From: Alitta virens
Lineage: Eukaryota > Annelida > Polychaeta > Phyllodocida > Nereididae
DNA length: 64,000 nucleotides
Direction of reading: 5' to 3'
NCBI GenBank assembly: GCA_932294295.1
Contig: OW028586.1
Span: 9,949,790 to 10,013,789 of the forward strand
The translations under genes and the position numbers were made by a program. The notes beneath the pieces were generated by a model, which did not search any database, was not told where the DNA came from, and saw only the letters and a list, made by a program, of their open reading frames with translations. Positions 1 to 10,060 of this stretch are shown piece after piece (within the stretch, counting starts at the first letter, position 1; each line of letters starts with the position of its first letter).

Positions 1-159
1 GATAACATAAGATAACATAACATAAAATTTATCTACAATTATTGGAGCAGCAAAAAAGGACCTCCTTTGGTGAAGGGGGAGGAGTGTTGAATGGTCTAGT
101 GATCAATGTATTGCCAGACCCTTCATGAGCTATATCTAAGCTAAGTTGTATTTAGCAGG

Positions 160-255
160 AGACATCCATTTGGCCGTGCTTTGTACTTTGTGTCTGCCAG
201 GAACAAGACCCCACCCATGGGGTAAATGTATAACATAATCATCTCAGCATCATTG
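160..255 (+). mobile_element. SINE body fragment
   Basis: This matches the body of the SINE family seen in full at 62191-62513: a GAGAC start, the 'cttTGTACT..TGTGTCT' segment, and the CCCATGGGGTAAATGT block followed by an ATCTCA/CATCAT segment. The tRNA-like head is missing. Confidence 0.55.
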
Positions 256-1785
256 AAAAAAAAACAAAAAAAAACATAACCCATGGCTAAATCAGGAATT
301 TTTTTTTTGAAAATACGTCTTAAATTAACAAAAAGATCAGAAAATGTAAATTAGCTCATAAAATACTGTATTAAACCATGGCGCATTTAAAGATGATTTA
401 GCAACTTCAAAAATTACAAGTTGTTTACATTCTCTGTCTGTTTATTATCTATCTCTCATTTTCTCATTTTTGTCTGTCCGTTTGTTGTAAGGATCTTGAT
501 CATTCTGGTTTAGCAGTACTTCTTTAGCTATTTGTCTGATTGTCTAAATCCAAATGTCTGTGGTTGTTTTAGAGGTGACAAACTCACCATATATTAAGAT
601 TAGTTATTTTTACTGCTGTTTATAGTGACAATATTATGCTGTATTTTGTATCAATTCGAAATTAGGTCGCTCGCCATAATTCAAGGACACAGTGTGAGCA
701 ATATGCAGTGCTTCAATTCATGTCGCCATTAGCCCCAGCACTGCCATGCAGCAGGGTTTTGGATAAAGGGGTGTCCCAAAGTCCCCAAACCCTCCACAGT
801 GCCCCAAGGAACAGTGGCGCCAGCTAGGGATTACAAATAAACCCTCTAAGGCCAGTAGGTATGGTGGTCTGACCTGCATTCGAATCCAACTGTAATTGGC
901 AACATTGTTGATTTTTATGTCAGTCATCAGAATTGTCAACGAACAATATGGTCCATGCGACACCTAGCGGACAAAGGAGGAACTACATTAAGGTGAAAAT
1001 TGACAAGGTGTTGTTCATCTTAGCTACATGTACACTGACAGGCCTAGAAGGAAGGAAGGAAGGAAGCCATTGGACCCATGCTATCATGACCCCATACAAG
1101 ACCACCTCATTTTTAAATCCCCTTCCCAGGGTCAAAATATTCATTACAATGTAAAAACTTGCACAATTAATAAAACCTGAATATTAGTCCATTCTAGTGA
1201 TTGCATTAGTGACCTGAATTGGTGTTCTTCAGTAAAATAAGTGTACAAAATATTTGCAATTGGGAAAGTGGACTCATTTGATCTACAATTTAATTCAAAA
1301 ACCAAACGCTCCGACAGTATGTATATTATTTCAACTTTGTTTTATCAAAACAGCGCATATTGGGCAAAGGATTCATTAATGAATCATTATTTTAATGAAT
1401 AACATTTGCAGCTGTGCATTAATTATTTTGCCCAGGATTAAATTTTGGCGGATTAGTAGGATTAAAACGATTATGTAATTAGCATTAATATTAAAAAATC
1501 GCCAGTGAAATTTCTATGCACCATATCGCCGCGAGCTTTTATTCAAATGCACATTATCATCAATTAAATGTCTTTCAATGGTTTTATTTCATTTTATTTA
1601 TGGATCTAAATCCTCATAGCTGGGATAAAAAATGAAATGAAATACGAATGCAAATTGCCAGTGTTTCAACAAGGTGTTTCCTTGTTTTTAAATTAAGAGT
1701 TGTTTTGTTGTCCGTTTTTGTTTTCGATCAATTTTTGTCATCCGCAAATGTTCCCTACGTTTGAATTTCAGTTCATACACGTGGT

Positions 1786-1945
1786 GAAGATAGACAGACA
1801 GATAGACAGACAGATAGATATATAGATAGATAGATAGATAGACAGATAGACAGATAGATAGACAGATATATAGATACATAGATAGATAGATAGTTAAATA
1901 GATAGTTAAATAGATAGTTAAATAGATAGTTAAATAGATAGATAT
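1786..1945. repeat. GATA/GACA microsatellite with TTAAATAGATAG units
   Basis: Runs of GATA and GACA tetranucleotides grade into four or more copies of a 12-bp unit, TTAAATAGATAG. Any reading frame across it is a repeat artefact. Confidence 0.9.
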
Positions 1946-2626
1946 AGATTTAAGTAGGAAGGTTTATAATTATATGATTTGCAGTTTTAGAAAGTTGAGC
2001 TAAAATATTTGGAAAACTAATGAAAGACAATGCCAATTAAATCCTTGTCTACGCACGGCCTAGCTCTCAACTTCCGATCAGCCATCTGGAACATGGTAAT
2101 AGATTAAAAAGAAATAAAGGTCATAAGAGTTTTCCTTCTTTTAGAAATGAGTCTTAAGTTTGACATTTAAGTGAACATAAGCATACGTGTATCTATTTTA
2201 TTTTCCAATAAAACTATACGTAATACATTTACACCGAAATAACACTGTGAAGAGATTAACTATTTGTTTTTCAAACTACATTACATACAAGCATAGACAT
2301 TGATTACAAGAAGGATGCAGTCAGAGGCTGAAATCAGATGAGACGAACTCCACACAAATAGTAGGACAGTGTTATTGCCTTAATTGGTATGACAAAAATT
2401 AATTTGACCCACACCTGATGGTAGTGGCCTCCTCGGCCTCATCTCAGGCTGGCTACGCAGGGGCGCATATCCTAAGGGGGGGGGGATAGGAGGATGTATC
2501 CTCCCCCCTACAAAGCAAGTGGTTGGGATGATAATGTAAATATCCCCCCCCCTGAAAAGTTACTGTATAAACTACATATTTCATTAAAACCCCCCCCCCC
2601 CCTCAATACCAGCCTTAATTTCTATA

Positions 2627-2741
2627 GTGGCCCACAGGCGCTGTCCAGCTCATTGCTATGTATACATGACAACATATAATAATTTATTCTGTGTCTTGAT
2701 AACTCCTGCTGGACGGCGCCTGTGAGTGGCCCATTACAGAG
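2627..2741. repeat. Imperfect inverted repeat (hairpin, MITE-like)
   Basis: The left arm, containing ACAGGCGCTGTCCAGC, is the imperfect reverse complement of the right arm, containing GCTGGACGGCGCCTGT. The spacer is about 60 bp. No coding content. Confidence 0.45.
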
Positions 2742-3541
2742 TGACCCAGATACCCCTTAATAAACATGCTTTTGCCCCCCCCCCCCTGTAAAGGCCGGGC
2801 TGGATCCGCCAGTGAATCATGTATATCTTATATATCCCAGGCCTTATGCAGCTGACAGTTATATTTTGTCCGTCATTTTTGGTGTATTTTGATGTTGTTT
2901 GCATTTGATTGACTATAAAGTATAATCATCCTGTATGGTGTAATTGTACCTGGTCATTTTTCATTTTAAGCAATTACTAAACTAGGTAGTGATATACACA
3001 ATTTCTTCTCTCAAGAGCGTTTCCTGTGATTGTTGCACTGGTTTTCAACATTTCATGTATTTTTTTAATTATTTTTTAGTCAAAATAGTTTGCCACTATT
3101 TAGGCTATGATTTCGATGTTTCATGGTACATTCCGCTAGGTGTCACCACTTGTCTCAAACCAAGAAACGGTAGATGGCGCCACTTCCCATCACACATGCA
3201 ACATGGTGTATTGGTGCTTGGCTGGCTGTACTTGGTCGTCATTTGATAGGGAAAACGCCTATAATAGAATATAGAATAGAATAGAATAGAATAGAATAGA
3301 ATAGACATCTCTGTCTACCCTTGATGAGTCTTCAAATATCATTTTGCATATAGTTTGTCAAATAAATTCACGTTTCTTACTGACAATAACACACCAATGT
3401 ATCTTACCGTTTATATACTTTATATATCTTATTTTACTTCATATACTTTATATACATATCATTTTATTCATTCACATGTAAATTCATGGAATATGCAATA
3501 AAATTAGCAAGAAAAATTAAATTATGTTAACAAGGTAAGTG

Positions 3542-3955
3542 TTAAATCGAATCAATGTGGACATATAAAGTCACAAATAAAATATAATTCATAAGAATTA
3601 AACCAGCAATAAAAGTCCCACCATTTCGGCTATCACAGATGTCTTTGATCACACTAACAATATCACAGACACTAAAATAGTCTATCCGCTTCAACAGTCT
3701 CCAGCCCTCAATTTGCACCTTTTGAACATCACATTTTAACATATTCGCAATCACAGCCAAGTTGCTTCCAATAATTGTTCGACCATCTTTCATACACATA
3801 CGAGCCAAAAATGACACTCGCTCATTTGAACTCTTCTCCATCTTATGTAGCAGATTCAAGAACCGGGAATATATCTGATGAAGTGCAGGCGGGCAGTCAA
3901 TCAGCTGAGGCAAAAAACGTCTGTGTGTAGTATATGGAAGATGAAGCAGACATCT
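3542..3955 (-). mobile_element. LINE remnant, region downstream of the reverse transcriptase
   Basis: The minus-strand frame has a Leu-Pro-x-Thr-Thr-His segment followed by a Leu-Pro/Pro-rich stretch and a conserved Phe-Leu-Ala-Arg region. This is the pattern of the C-terminal region of animal non-LTR retrotransposon proteins. The frame stops abruptly at the Polinton target duplication and resumes on the far side of the element at 22496. It is degenerate and not functional. The LINE clade was not assigned. Confidence 0.6.
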
Positions 3956-3961
3956 AACACA
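3956..3961. repeat. Target site duplication, left copy (AACACA)
   Basis: Six bases, AACACA, lie directly outside the left terminal inverted repeat. The identical six bases lie directly outside the right one at 22490-22495. Six-base duplications are the norm for Polinton integration. Confidence 0.92.
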
Positions 3962-4690
3962 ACTACTGTATAGGTAGGGGTAGACCCCTGACTTCATGCC
4001 CCACTGCACATGCCCTCAGGGTGCGAAAATTACGTAACTCATTAAGGAAGGTGTGAAAAGTTACGTAACTCATTAAGGAAGGTGTGAAAAGTTACGTAAT
4101 TCGTTAAGGAAGGTGCGAAAAGTTACGTAACTCGTTAAGGAAGGTGCGAAAAGTTACGTAACTCGTTAAGGAAGGTGCGAAAGTTACGTAACTCGTTAAG
4201 GAAGGTGCGAAAAATTACGTAACTCGTTAAGGAAGGTGCGAAAAATTACGTAACTCGTTAATGACCAATAAGTATTTTCTTTTATTTCGTTAATGACGTG
4301 ATTATTACTCGTTAATGAGTGTAACGAAGTTAATTACATAACTCGTTAACGAGCGTAATTATTTCCCTTTGATGAAAATAATAACTCGTTAATGAGGTGA
4401 TTATTACTCGTTAATGATCGTAATGACTTTCTTTAATTACATAACTCGTTGATGATCATAATTATTTTCTGTAGACATGATGAGTACATCCTTAGTTATG
4501 ATAATTATTTTCTGTAGACATGATAATTATTTTCTGTAGACATCATGAAATGAATTTAGTGAAAATCTGTAAGGATGCAGGATCAGCTGCCTTCATGACC
4601 TGCATGGAGGGTTCCGCGTCAACACACATGCATGACCATCTGCCAGAGCCTTAGGGTATATTCAATACCCAGTTAGCTACAAGAGAGCAT
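3962..4690 (+). repeat. Polinton left terminal inverted repeat
   Basis: About 729 bp matches, in reverse complement, the right end at 21721-22489. The outer ~60 bp is unique and nearly identical between the ends. It is followed by a tandem array, then an AT-rich block with repeated ACTCGTTAATGA motifs, then an inner block ending near GAGAGCATG. Compared with the right end, it carries a ~22-bp duplication around 4505-4545 (TTATTTTCTGTAGACAT) and lacks the duplicated ~75-bp block of the right end. Confidence 0.93.
4021..4262. repeat. Tandem repeat in left TIR, ~31-bp unit, about 8 copies
   Basis: Each unit has TTACGTAACTCGTTAAGGAAGGTGCGAAAA-like content. TTACGTAA is a perfect palindrome and recurs every 30-31 bases. 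The mirror array is in the right TIR at 22157-22430. The array could bind a terminal protein or integrase, which is inference. Confidence 0.92.
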
Positions 4691-4733
4691 GACACACATG
4701 GCTAAAATAACTGACTATTACATAACAACTAAC

Positions 4734-4740
4734 TATATAT
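4734..4740 (+). promoter_or_regulatory. TATA box of the first accessory gene
   Basis: TATATAT ends 35 bases before the ATG at 4775. The same spacing is seen before other genes of the element. Confidence 0.5.
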
Positions 4741-4774
4741 GTAGCACAACCCCACACTCTTTGACATTAGAAGT

Positions 4775-5254
4775 ATGTTCTTCCTATTGGCACTGGCTGA
4801 CCAGATTCTTGCAGATATGAGAAGATCAAGAAAATGCCAATTCTGTAATATGTTAGAAGCAAGATTCGCATACTCCTGTTGCTATACACAGGGTAATAAA
4901 CATATGAAGACATGTTACCCCTGTCTTCGGAGAACAGCCATTCGAGACATCACCTTTTCAACACTTCGACTTATCCCCGAACCTGTAAAACAGGTATGCT
5001 GTCCCTCATGCAAAACAAAGAATATACGATTCGTCAATTCTTCAGGACATATACTGAACATCCGCAGCGTTTTACAAGTCAGCCAGATAACTGAGGCAGC
5101 CTGCGCCGCAAGAGTATACTTCCAGGAAGCCATGACTAGATTCAGCGTAGATGAACTCAGAACAAAACATGAACTGCTTACAAGAGTTATGACACCATTA
5201 ATCGAAATTCTACATTTTACAGACGATACATTGCTGTCATTATCTAATCTATGA
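4775..5254 (+). CDS. RING-like zinc-finger protein, paralog of the gene at 7986
   Basis: This 159-residue protein has an N-terminal Cys-rich module: CxxC at about residues 22-25, a CC pair near 35, His-x3-Cys-x2-Cys near 43-50, and CCPSC near 74-78. The spacing suggests a RING-type or related treble-clef zinc fold. A helical C-terminal half ends in a Pro-Leu-x-x-Ile-Leu motif. The order of Cys/His clusters and the C-terminal motif match the protein at 7986-8477, so the two are paralogs. The ATG is the first in frame and follows a TATA box by 35 bases. An AATAAA signal lies just after the stop near 5273. RING proteins in DNA viruses often act as E3 ubiquitin ligases; that role is inference here. 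The gene stands alone next to the left TIR, on the opposite strand to most of the element. Confidence 0.7.
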   Translation: MFFLLALADQILADMRRSRKCQFCNMLEARFAYSCCYTQGNKHMKTCYPCLRRTAIRDITFSTLRLIPEPVKQVCCPSCKTKNIRFVNSSGHILNIRSVLQVSQITEAACAARVYFQEAMTRFSVDELRTKHELLTRVMTPLIEILHFTDDTLLSLSNL

Positions 5255-5516
5255 TGTACCCATAGACATGAAAATAAAACATTTCAAAACTGATATACAT
5301 GTGTTCTTACTTTTAAACTCTACTAGATTTATCTATAAGCCATGAACAATTACCATAAAATCAAAAACAAAACCTGTGTACCATATATAAATTTTTATTA
5401 ATCTAAAAAATCAAAAAAACTACAAACAACTTTTACTCAAGGATATATAAAATTACAAAAAACTAAAAGTCAGGGTTCCAAGAGATATCTGTAAAATAAA
5501 AACAAATCCTTAATTT

Positions 5517-5559
5517 TTCACATCATGATACAGTCAGTAAAAACAGAAAAAGGTAAATT
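5517..5559 (+). repeat. Inverted repeat arm, left of the membrane-protein exons
   Basis: The ~43-bp arm, containing TTCACATCATGATACAGTC, is the imperfect reverse complement of 6804-6845. The two arms enclose exons 2-4 of the membrane-protein gene. Confidence 0.75.
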
Positions 5560-5575
5560 TAATGAAAATACACAC

Positions 5576-7340
5576 CTAGTAGCACTGCCTAATACGTTCC
5601 TGTGCATTTAGGAAGGCTTGACGTCTCTGGCGCACCTCTGGAATAGAACGATCTGAAAATGATCCTGTTATGTATAACGCTTTGTCATATCAATGTTATA
5701 AGCCTTTTCAGCTAAGTTAGAATTTAACTCTGCAAAATTTACATGAAAATACCCTCCCCATGTTATATCAAAGCTATTAGGCTTTTCAGTCAAGCTAGAA
5801 TTTAACTCTGCAAAATTTACATGAAAATGGGCCCCCCCTCCATGTAGATAATGTGTTGTTATATATCAAAGTTATTATGTTTTTTTCAGACAAGTAAGAA
5901 TTTAACTCTGCAAAATTTACTTACCACTGTTATCACTGCCCTGGCTGGAAGTGTCCCAATTCTCATGACGAAAGTTGAACAAGACTATAAACAGAAATAT
6001 TACCAGGTTGATATAACTACCTCATTTGTCAGTACTTAATGTAACATATAGAAACGTTGTACTATTTACCTTCTTCATCAGACTCATCATGAGGGACAAC
6101 AGCCGGTTCATTTAATCTCTGGCGTAACATTTCCAATTCCAGAGTCTCTCTTTCGCGGACATCATGCTGGACCATCTCCACGTAGCGATTTCTCTTTACA
6201 ATCACTGCAAATGATGTAACAGATCAAATATATAAATTTTACATACGAAATCGTAAAGCTATCTAAGATTCTCTACTAAGTCAGTATTGATACTCACCCT
6301 TGATGCAGAACACTACCCCAACTAACACTATCACGGTTGAGCCGACAGACAGAGGAATCACCAGCTTCCAGAATGGAGGAGTTCTTCTTGTCATCCTGAT
6401 AATGGTCACAGGCGTCGTCCTATCGGCGGGGGGGTCAGTGGTAGGCGCTTCACTATCGATGAAGGGTGTTTCCGTGGAGGATGAGTCGGCTATTGGGGTG
6501 TCGGTGGTGGTAGACGCTTCATTATCAGGTCGGGGGGGCAAGGTAGAGGGGCTATCCATATCCGGCCCAATCGAGGTCATGGTCGATGATCCATCCGAGG
6601 CCATTGTCGATGGGGCAGTCGATGCCATGGTCGATGATCCATCCGAGGCCATTGTCGATGAACTTAGAGGGAAGGTCTCCGTTCGCCCGGACTGAAACAC
6701 AACCCTCAAAGAGACATCCATCTCAGACAACTGATGCATGACCTCTTCCTCATAATGCGTAAAAAATCTGAAATAAAAAAAAATGTGTAAACTTAACTAT
6801 CATAATTTGCCTTTTCTGTTTTTACCGACTATATCATGATGTGAACTATATATAAGCCTGGATAGTCTTTATCCTTCTGAGAGATATTTCACTAGTTAGA
6901 CAGTTCTTAAACAACTTCTCTGTTGACTGCCTTATACTATCTTGACATATAATTACAATGCATCTTAATGACACCAATTAATACAGCATAAATAGGTATG
7001 ATGGCGGTACCATGACTCTGAACATCCAGATAAATATCTCGAGAGCAATTATCAAATGCATAGGGGTGTACATGTATATATATATATATATGTATTAAGT
7101 TGAGTCTCACAATCATTTTAGCAAGAACGACACACCTATAGGTAAGTCATATGAATATTACAATCCTTTAATTTAAGTTTACTACCAGTTAAAGTCTTAC
7201 CTAATTTCACTAATGCTGTCAAGGTCAAGATAGTGTATGTCCTCGACATCGTCCTCGCCGCAGATTAACACGTCAGGAGCTTCGCGACGACACCCTAATA
7301 CTAGCGATAAGACAGCCAGTCTCAACAGTAGCGCAATCAT
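5576..7340 (-). CDS. Four-exon mucin-like type I membrane protein
   Basis: Four exons join in phase with GT-AG introns: 7340-7201, 6767-6298, 6204-6070 and 5652-5576, giving 273 residues. Residues 1-17 are a hydrophobic signal peptide. Residues ~18-75 form an acidic N-terminal ectodomain with one Cys after the signal. Residues ~80-165 are Ser/Thr/Pro-rich with a repeated STMASDGS-type unit, so a mucin-like stalk open to O-glycosylation. A transmembrane helix spans ~179-202. It is followed by a basic, then acidic and Arg-rich cytoplasmic tail of ~70 residues. All three donors are GTAAG/GTGAG-like and all acceptors are preceded by pyrimidine tracts. No family was recognised. By position and topology it could be a virion surface or host-interaction glycoprotein; this is inference. 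Exon 2 alone looks like a 152-residue frame, but its last residues read into the intron. Confidence 0.75.
5696..5925. repeat. Three-copy tandem repeat in the last intron of the membrane-protein gene
   Basis: Three copies of an ~85-bp unit carry the shared segment AGAATTTAACTCTGCAAAAT. They lie wholly in the intron between exons 3 and 4, so the exons are unaffected. Confidence 0.8.
6804..6845 (-). repeat. Inverted repeat arm, right of membrane-protein exons 2-4
   Basis: Reverse-complement partner of 5517-5559, with about five mismatches or indels over ~43 bases. It lies in intron 1 of the membrane-protein gene. Confidence 0.75.
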
Positions 7341-7420
7341 TGTAAATCCGATGGTAATTCCGAAATTAAGTGCAAGTTAGGTAGCAGTCTAAAGTGATAT
7401 GACTTCTCCCTAATTATTTC

Positions 7421-7431
7421 ATATATATATA
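7421..7431 (-). promoter_or_regulatory. TATA-rich promoter of the membrane-protein gene
   Basis: An alternating TA run lies about 80 bases upstream of the ATG at 7340. The placement is looser than the 33-37 nt seen elsewhere in the element. Confidence 0.35.
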
Positions 7432-7985
7432 GCTGAATCGTATTGGCTATACTAGTGTCATCAAATGTATTACTTATATCGGATACCTTTTATTTTGGTA
7501 GCCATGACAAATATTAACCCTTTTTAGAATGTCAGGATCTATTCAGTAATATCACCTGCGTTATATTAGGTGTCTATCGTTTGAACAGTGCGCGATTATG
7601 TAACACAGGCAGTTATACCAGGGCCTCAAAGGCAGGGTACGATGGCCAAGTGTCAACCCCCCAGGCATATCTTAAACCAGCTGCTAAACCCATACAGGCA
7701 TTTATGACTGTCTTACACAATCTTTTTCATGATAAATCTATTTGAGCATACTGAATGATGCCTCTGTATTCAAAAAGCACATTGCCAATAAACTCACTAG
7801 TTTATAGAGTCTGGTTTACTCAGTGATATATAAATAAAAATATAGACAAATATGAGATATTAGAATTTATTATTACAATCAACATTGAGAATGGTATACA
7901 GAACCATCAATACATTTAAAAAACAGTCTAATTTACATATATTTATAGATAAGTGTCATTTACAGCCCATATTGAAAGTTCATGA
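7432..7985. other. Gene-free spacer in the Polinton
   Basis: No open frame or repeat of note was seen between the membrane-protein promoter and the 3' end of the second RING-like gene. Confidence 0.6.
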
Positions 7986-8477
7986 TTAACGTCGAGCATT
8001 GGCGTGCTGGCGACCTCGCCGGTACTCTACATTCAGAATCTGTGTCAGTGGTAGAAGGACCTCGTCTGTCAATCGTCTTCTCTGTTGAGCCAGTTGAAAG
8101 CTGTGATGACTTCTCAGATTCTCCCGTGTAGTTGCTATCTCTCCCATGAAATAATCTTTGGTAACTTTGATGATCGAAATGGACTGCCCCAGATTGATGA
8201 AATCTTCAACCAAGTATTCTCCCCAGCCTGTATGATCATATATTAGCTCGTAATTCTGACGACAGAAGGGGCATGGTAGTTTGTAGTTCTGATCCAGATC
8301 GATCGGTAGATCTTCAACAACTTCCTTCATGAGTTTACGCATGACCATCGATTCAATACAGTCCCTACACATCTTCATCAGTTCATCCCTGAAACAGCAT
8401 TTGAAGCTATGAGTTGATGGCGTATGACAGCAGATATGGCAGGGGTTCTCGTCAGCGTTTAACAATGTAGTAGCCAT
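7986..8477 (-). CDS. RING-like zinc-finger protein, second paralog
   Basis: This 163-residue protein has a Cys-rich N-terminal half: CxxCC near residues 13-17, CC near 26, a CxxC near 36-39 and CPFC near 68-71, followed by a helical C-terminal half with a Leu-Pro-Leu-x-x-Ile-Leu motif. The cluster order matches the protein at 4775, so both derive from one ancestor although they sit on opposite strands. I start at the ATG at 8477; the frame is open slightly further upstream but begins there with TTG. A TATTAAA-like box sits near 8507-8514. It diverges from the gene at 8707, with a ~230-bp shared upstream region. An E3-ligase role is plausible but unproven. Confidence 0.72.
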   Translation of the reverse strand: MATTLLNADENPCHICCHTPSTHSFKCCFRDELMKMCRDCIESMVMRKLMKEVVEDLPIDLDQNYKLPCPFCRQNYELIYDHTGWGEYLVEDFINLGQSISIIKVTKDYFMGEIATTRENLRSHHSFQLAQQRRRLTDEVLLPLTQILNVEYRRGRQHANARR

Positions 8478-8706
8478 TTTAAGCAACGTGTGTCTATGTC
8501 TGTAGCTTTAATAAAACTGACCGTTAACCATAAGAATGGTCTCCAATGCGTCCCTTCAGGCTAAATTCACACTTTTTGCCAATATACTACCAATCAGCTC
8601 TAGGTTGCAGATTAAACCTTAAATTTAAGTCAGCCCTCCTTTTAACAGCATTCAGCAGTCATTCTGATCCCTGACTTTGTAGCATCAGTTTTAAAATATT
8701 TTAAAA

Positions 8707-9045
8707 ATGGAGATAACTGAGGCAGCTTATACTCATATCATTACCAGACACATGAATGGATATGAGAATGCTAGATGGGATTCCCAGTTTATGTATAAAT
8801 TAACTAAAGATCAGATTTTTTCTATCTGTCTCCGTCTAACCAAGGATCATCTAGACCCTCTTTATAAGGGGGGTGAAAACCGCAACTATTTCTACAATAT
8901 GAATCAAGTCATAGGCTGGGCGACGGGGTTCCAGGAAACAACACATGTACGAGTTAGTATGACGGGGCGCTTCATCAACAGCGTATACCCAATTACTATT
9001 TATGAAGACAAACTGGCGGTTCTGAGGGCTCGAGGAGTAGCGTAG
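8707..9045 (+). CDS. Small protein, possibly BECR-fold nuclease-like
   Basis: This 112-residue protein has an N-terminal His-Ile-x-x-Arg-His motif near residues 10-15, a helix containing Thr-x-Asp-x-Ile, and a C-terminal Val-Arg-Val-x-Met ... Ile-Asn-Ser-Val-Tyr-Pro segment. That order (N-terminal His motif, helix, then 'vrV ... i-T/S-vYP') recalls the Barnase-EndoU-ColicinE5-RelE-type RNase fold found in bacterial polymorphic toxins and phage proteins. The match is by eye and weak, and catalytic residues cannot be assigned. A downstream acceptor near 9138 leaves room for alternative splicing. It starts at an ATG 230 bases from the divergent RING-like gene. Confidence 0.5.
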   Translation: MEITEAAYTHIITRHMNGYENARWDSQFMYKLTKDQIFSICLRLTKDHLDPLYKGGENRNYFYNMNQVIGWATGFQETTHVRVSMTGRFINSVYPITIYEDKLAVLRARGVA

Positions 9046-9319
9046 GTCAGTAAATCTATATATATTATATATGATACAAAATTAATGTGTCTATATATCT
9101 AACACTCCATACTTAAATTCTCCATTTCTTCTTATAGAGCACTGGACCAGGACCGACGACGAGCTGTAAAAACTGATATATATTATTTTAACCTTCTCAA
9201 TTTTGTAAATATATATTTGAAACCCCTCACACTGTAAAATGTTACTATATATATATATATTTATATATAAAATATTTAAAACTTGAAAATGTCTTTTCTC
9301 ATACTTACTAGAGAAAATT

Positions 9320-9890
9320 ATCAGGATTTAACAAGTGTCTCTAGATAGTGCCAACTTTTATCTATGACGACTTATTAATGTTATACCTTATATCTAAATA
9401 ATTTAAGTAATTTCGTTAAGATGGCGTTGTACACCAGGTTTCAAGCGGTCTTCGGCGTGCGCTTTTGAAAAATACCGCTTACTAGGTCGAACGAAATATC
9501 TGGTGTAGAGACAGTTATCAGGATTTAACGTGTGTCTCTAGATAGTACCAACTTTTATCTATGGCACCTTATTAATGTTATACCTTATATCTAAATAATT
9601 TAAGTAATTTCGTTAAGATGGCGTTGTACACCAGGTTTCAAGCTGTCTTCGGCGTGCGCTTTGAAAAATACCGCTTACTAGGTCGAACGAAATATCTGGT
9701 ATAGAGACAGTTATCAGGATTTAACGTGCGTCTCTAGATAGTACCGTCGTTTATCTATAACTACCTATTTAATTTATACCTTATATCTAAATAATTTAAT
9801 TAATTTCGTTAAGACGGCGTTTTACCTCAGTTTTCAGCCTAAAGGTGACTTCGACATGTGCTTTAAGGACACTTGCTGTAGGTAACTCTT
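9320..9890 (+). repeat. 197-bp tandem repeat, two full copies and a decayed third
   Basis: Units begin at ATCAGGATTTAAC at 9320, 9517 and 9713 (periods 197 and 196). Each carries a TTATATCTAAATAA box and, ~30-45 bases later, GTTAAGATGGCGTT. Copies one and two are nearly identical except for one extra T in copy one; the third is diverged and has ACG instead of ATG. Confidence 0.93.
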
Positions 9891-10053
9891 TATATTAGAG
9901 TATAACAGTCTTGAAATTTCATTTTAATTTGTTGTAGATGGTGAACCGGTGCAGAGTATTTCAGAATTACCGCTAGGACATGTTGGTAACCTGATAGAAT
10001 TGATAGATTTATTTTTACAATACGTCTCAATTGAATTTGAATCTTTCCTTTAA
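9618..10053 (+). CDS. Putative two-exon small protein; first exon lies in a tandem repeat
   Basis: Exon 1 (9618-9681) opens with ATGGCG in the second 197-bp repeat and encodes 21 residues. It ends at a G|GTCGAA donor. Exon 2 (9938-10053) follows a TTGTTGTAG acceptor in matching phase and encodes a Leu/Ile-rich 38-residue end. The joined product is about 60 residues with no family recognised. Copy one of the repeat has the same exon with a +1 T that stops the frame early. Without splicing, the second repeat still encodes a 28-residue frame. Splicing is inferred from phase and sites only. Confidence 0.35.
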
Positions 10054-10056
10054 AGG

Positions 10057-10060
<4 letters not shown>

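Larger units (their letters stand above)
1..3541. other. Intergenic stretch without recognisable gene
   Basis: No reading frame here resembles a protein I know. It holds a GATAACATAA-type microsatellite at the left edge, a SINE fragment near 160-255, a GATA-rich satellite near 1786-1945, C/G homopolymer runs between 2470 and 2790, a hairpin repeat near 2627-2741 and a short AATAG repeat near 3265-3304. Confidence 0.6.

Noticed and set aside
4021..4262. CRISPR-like array
   Set aside because: The units are contiguous tandem repeats without unique spacers, lie in a TIR, and are mirrored at the other end of a eukaryotic element.
6300..6695. 131-codon plus-strand frame
   Set aside because: It is the antisense shadow of the Ser/Thr-rich exon of the minus-strand membrane protein.
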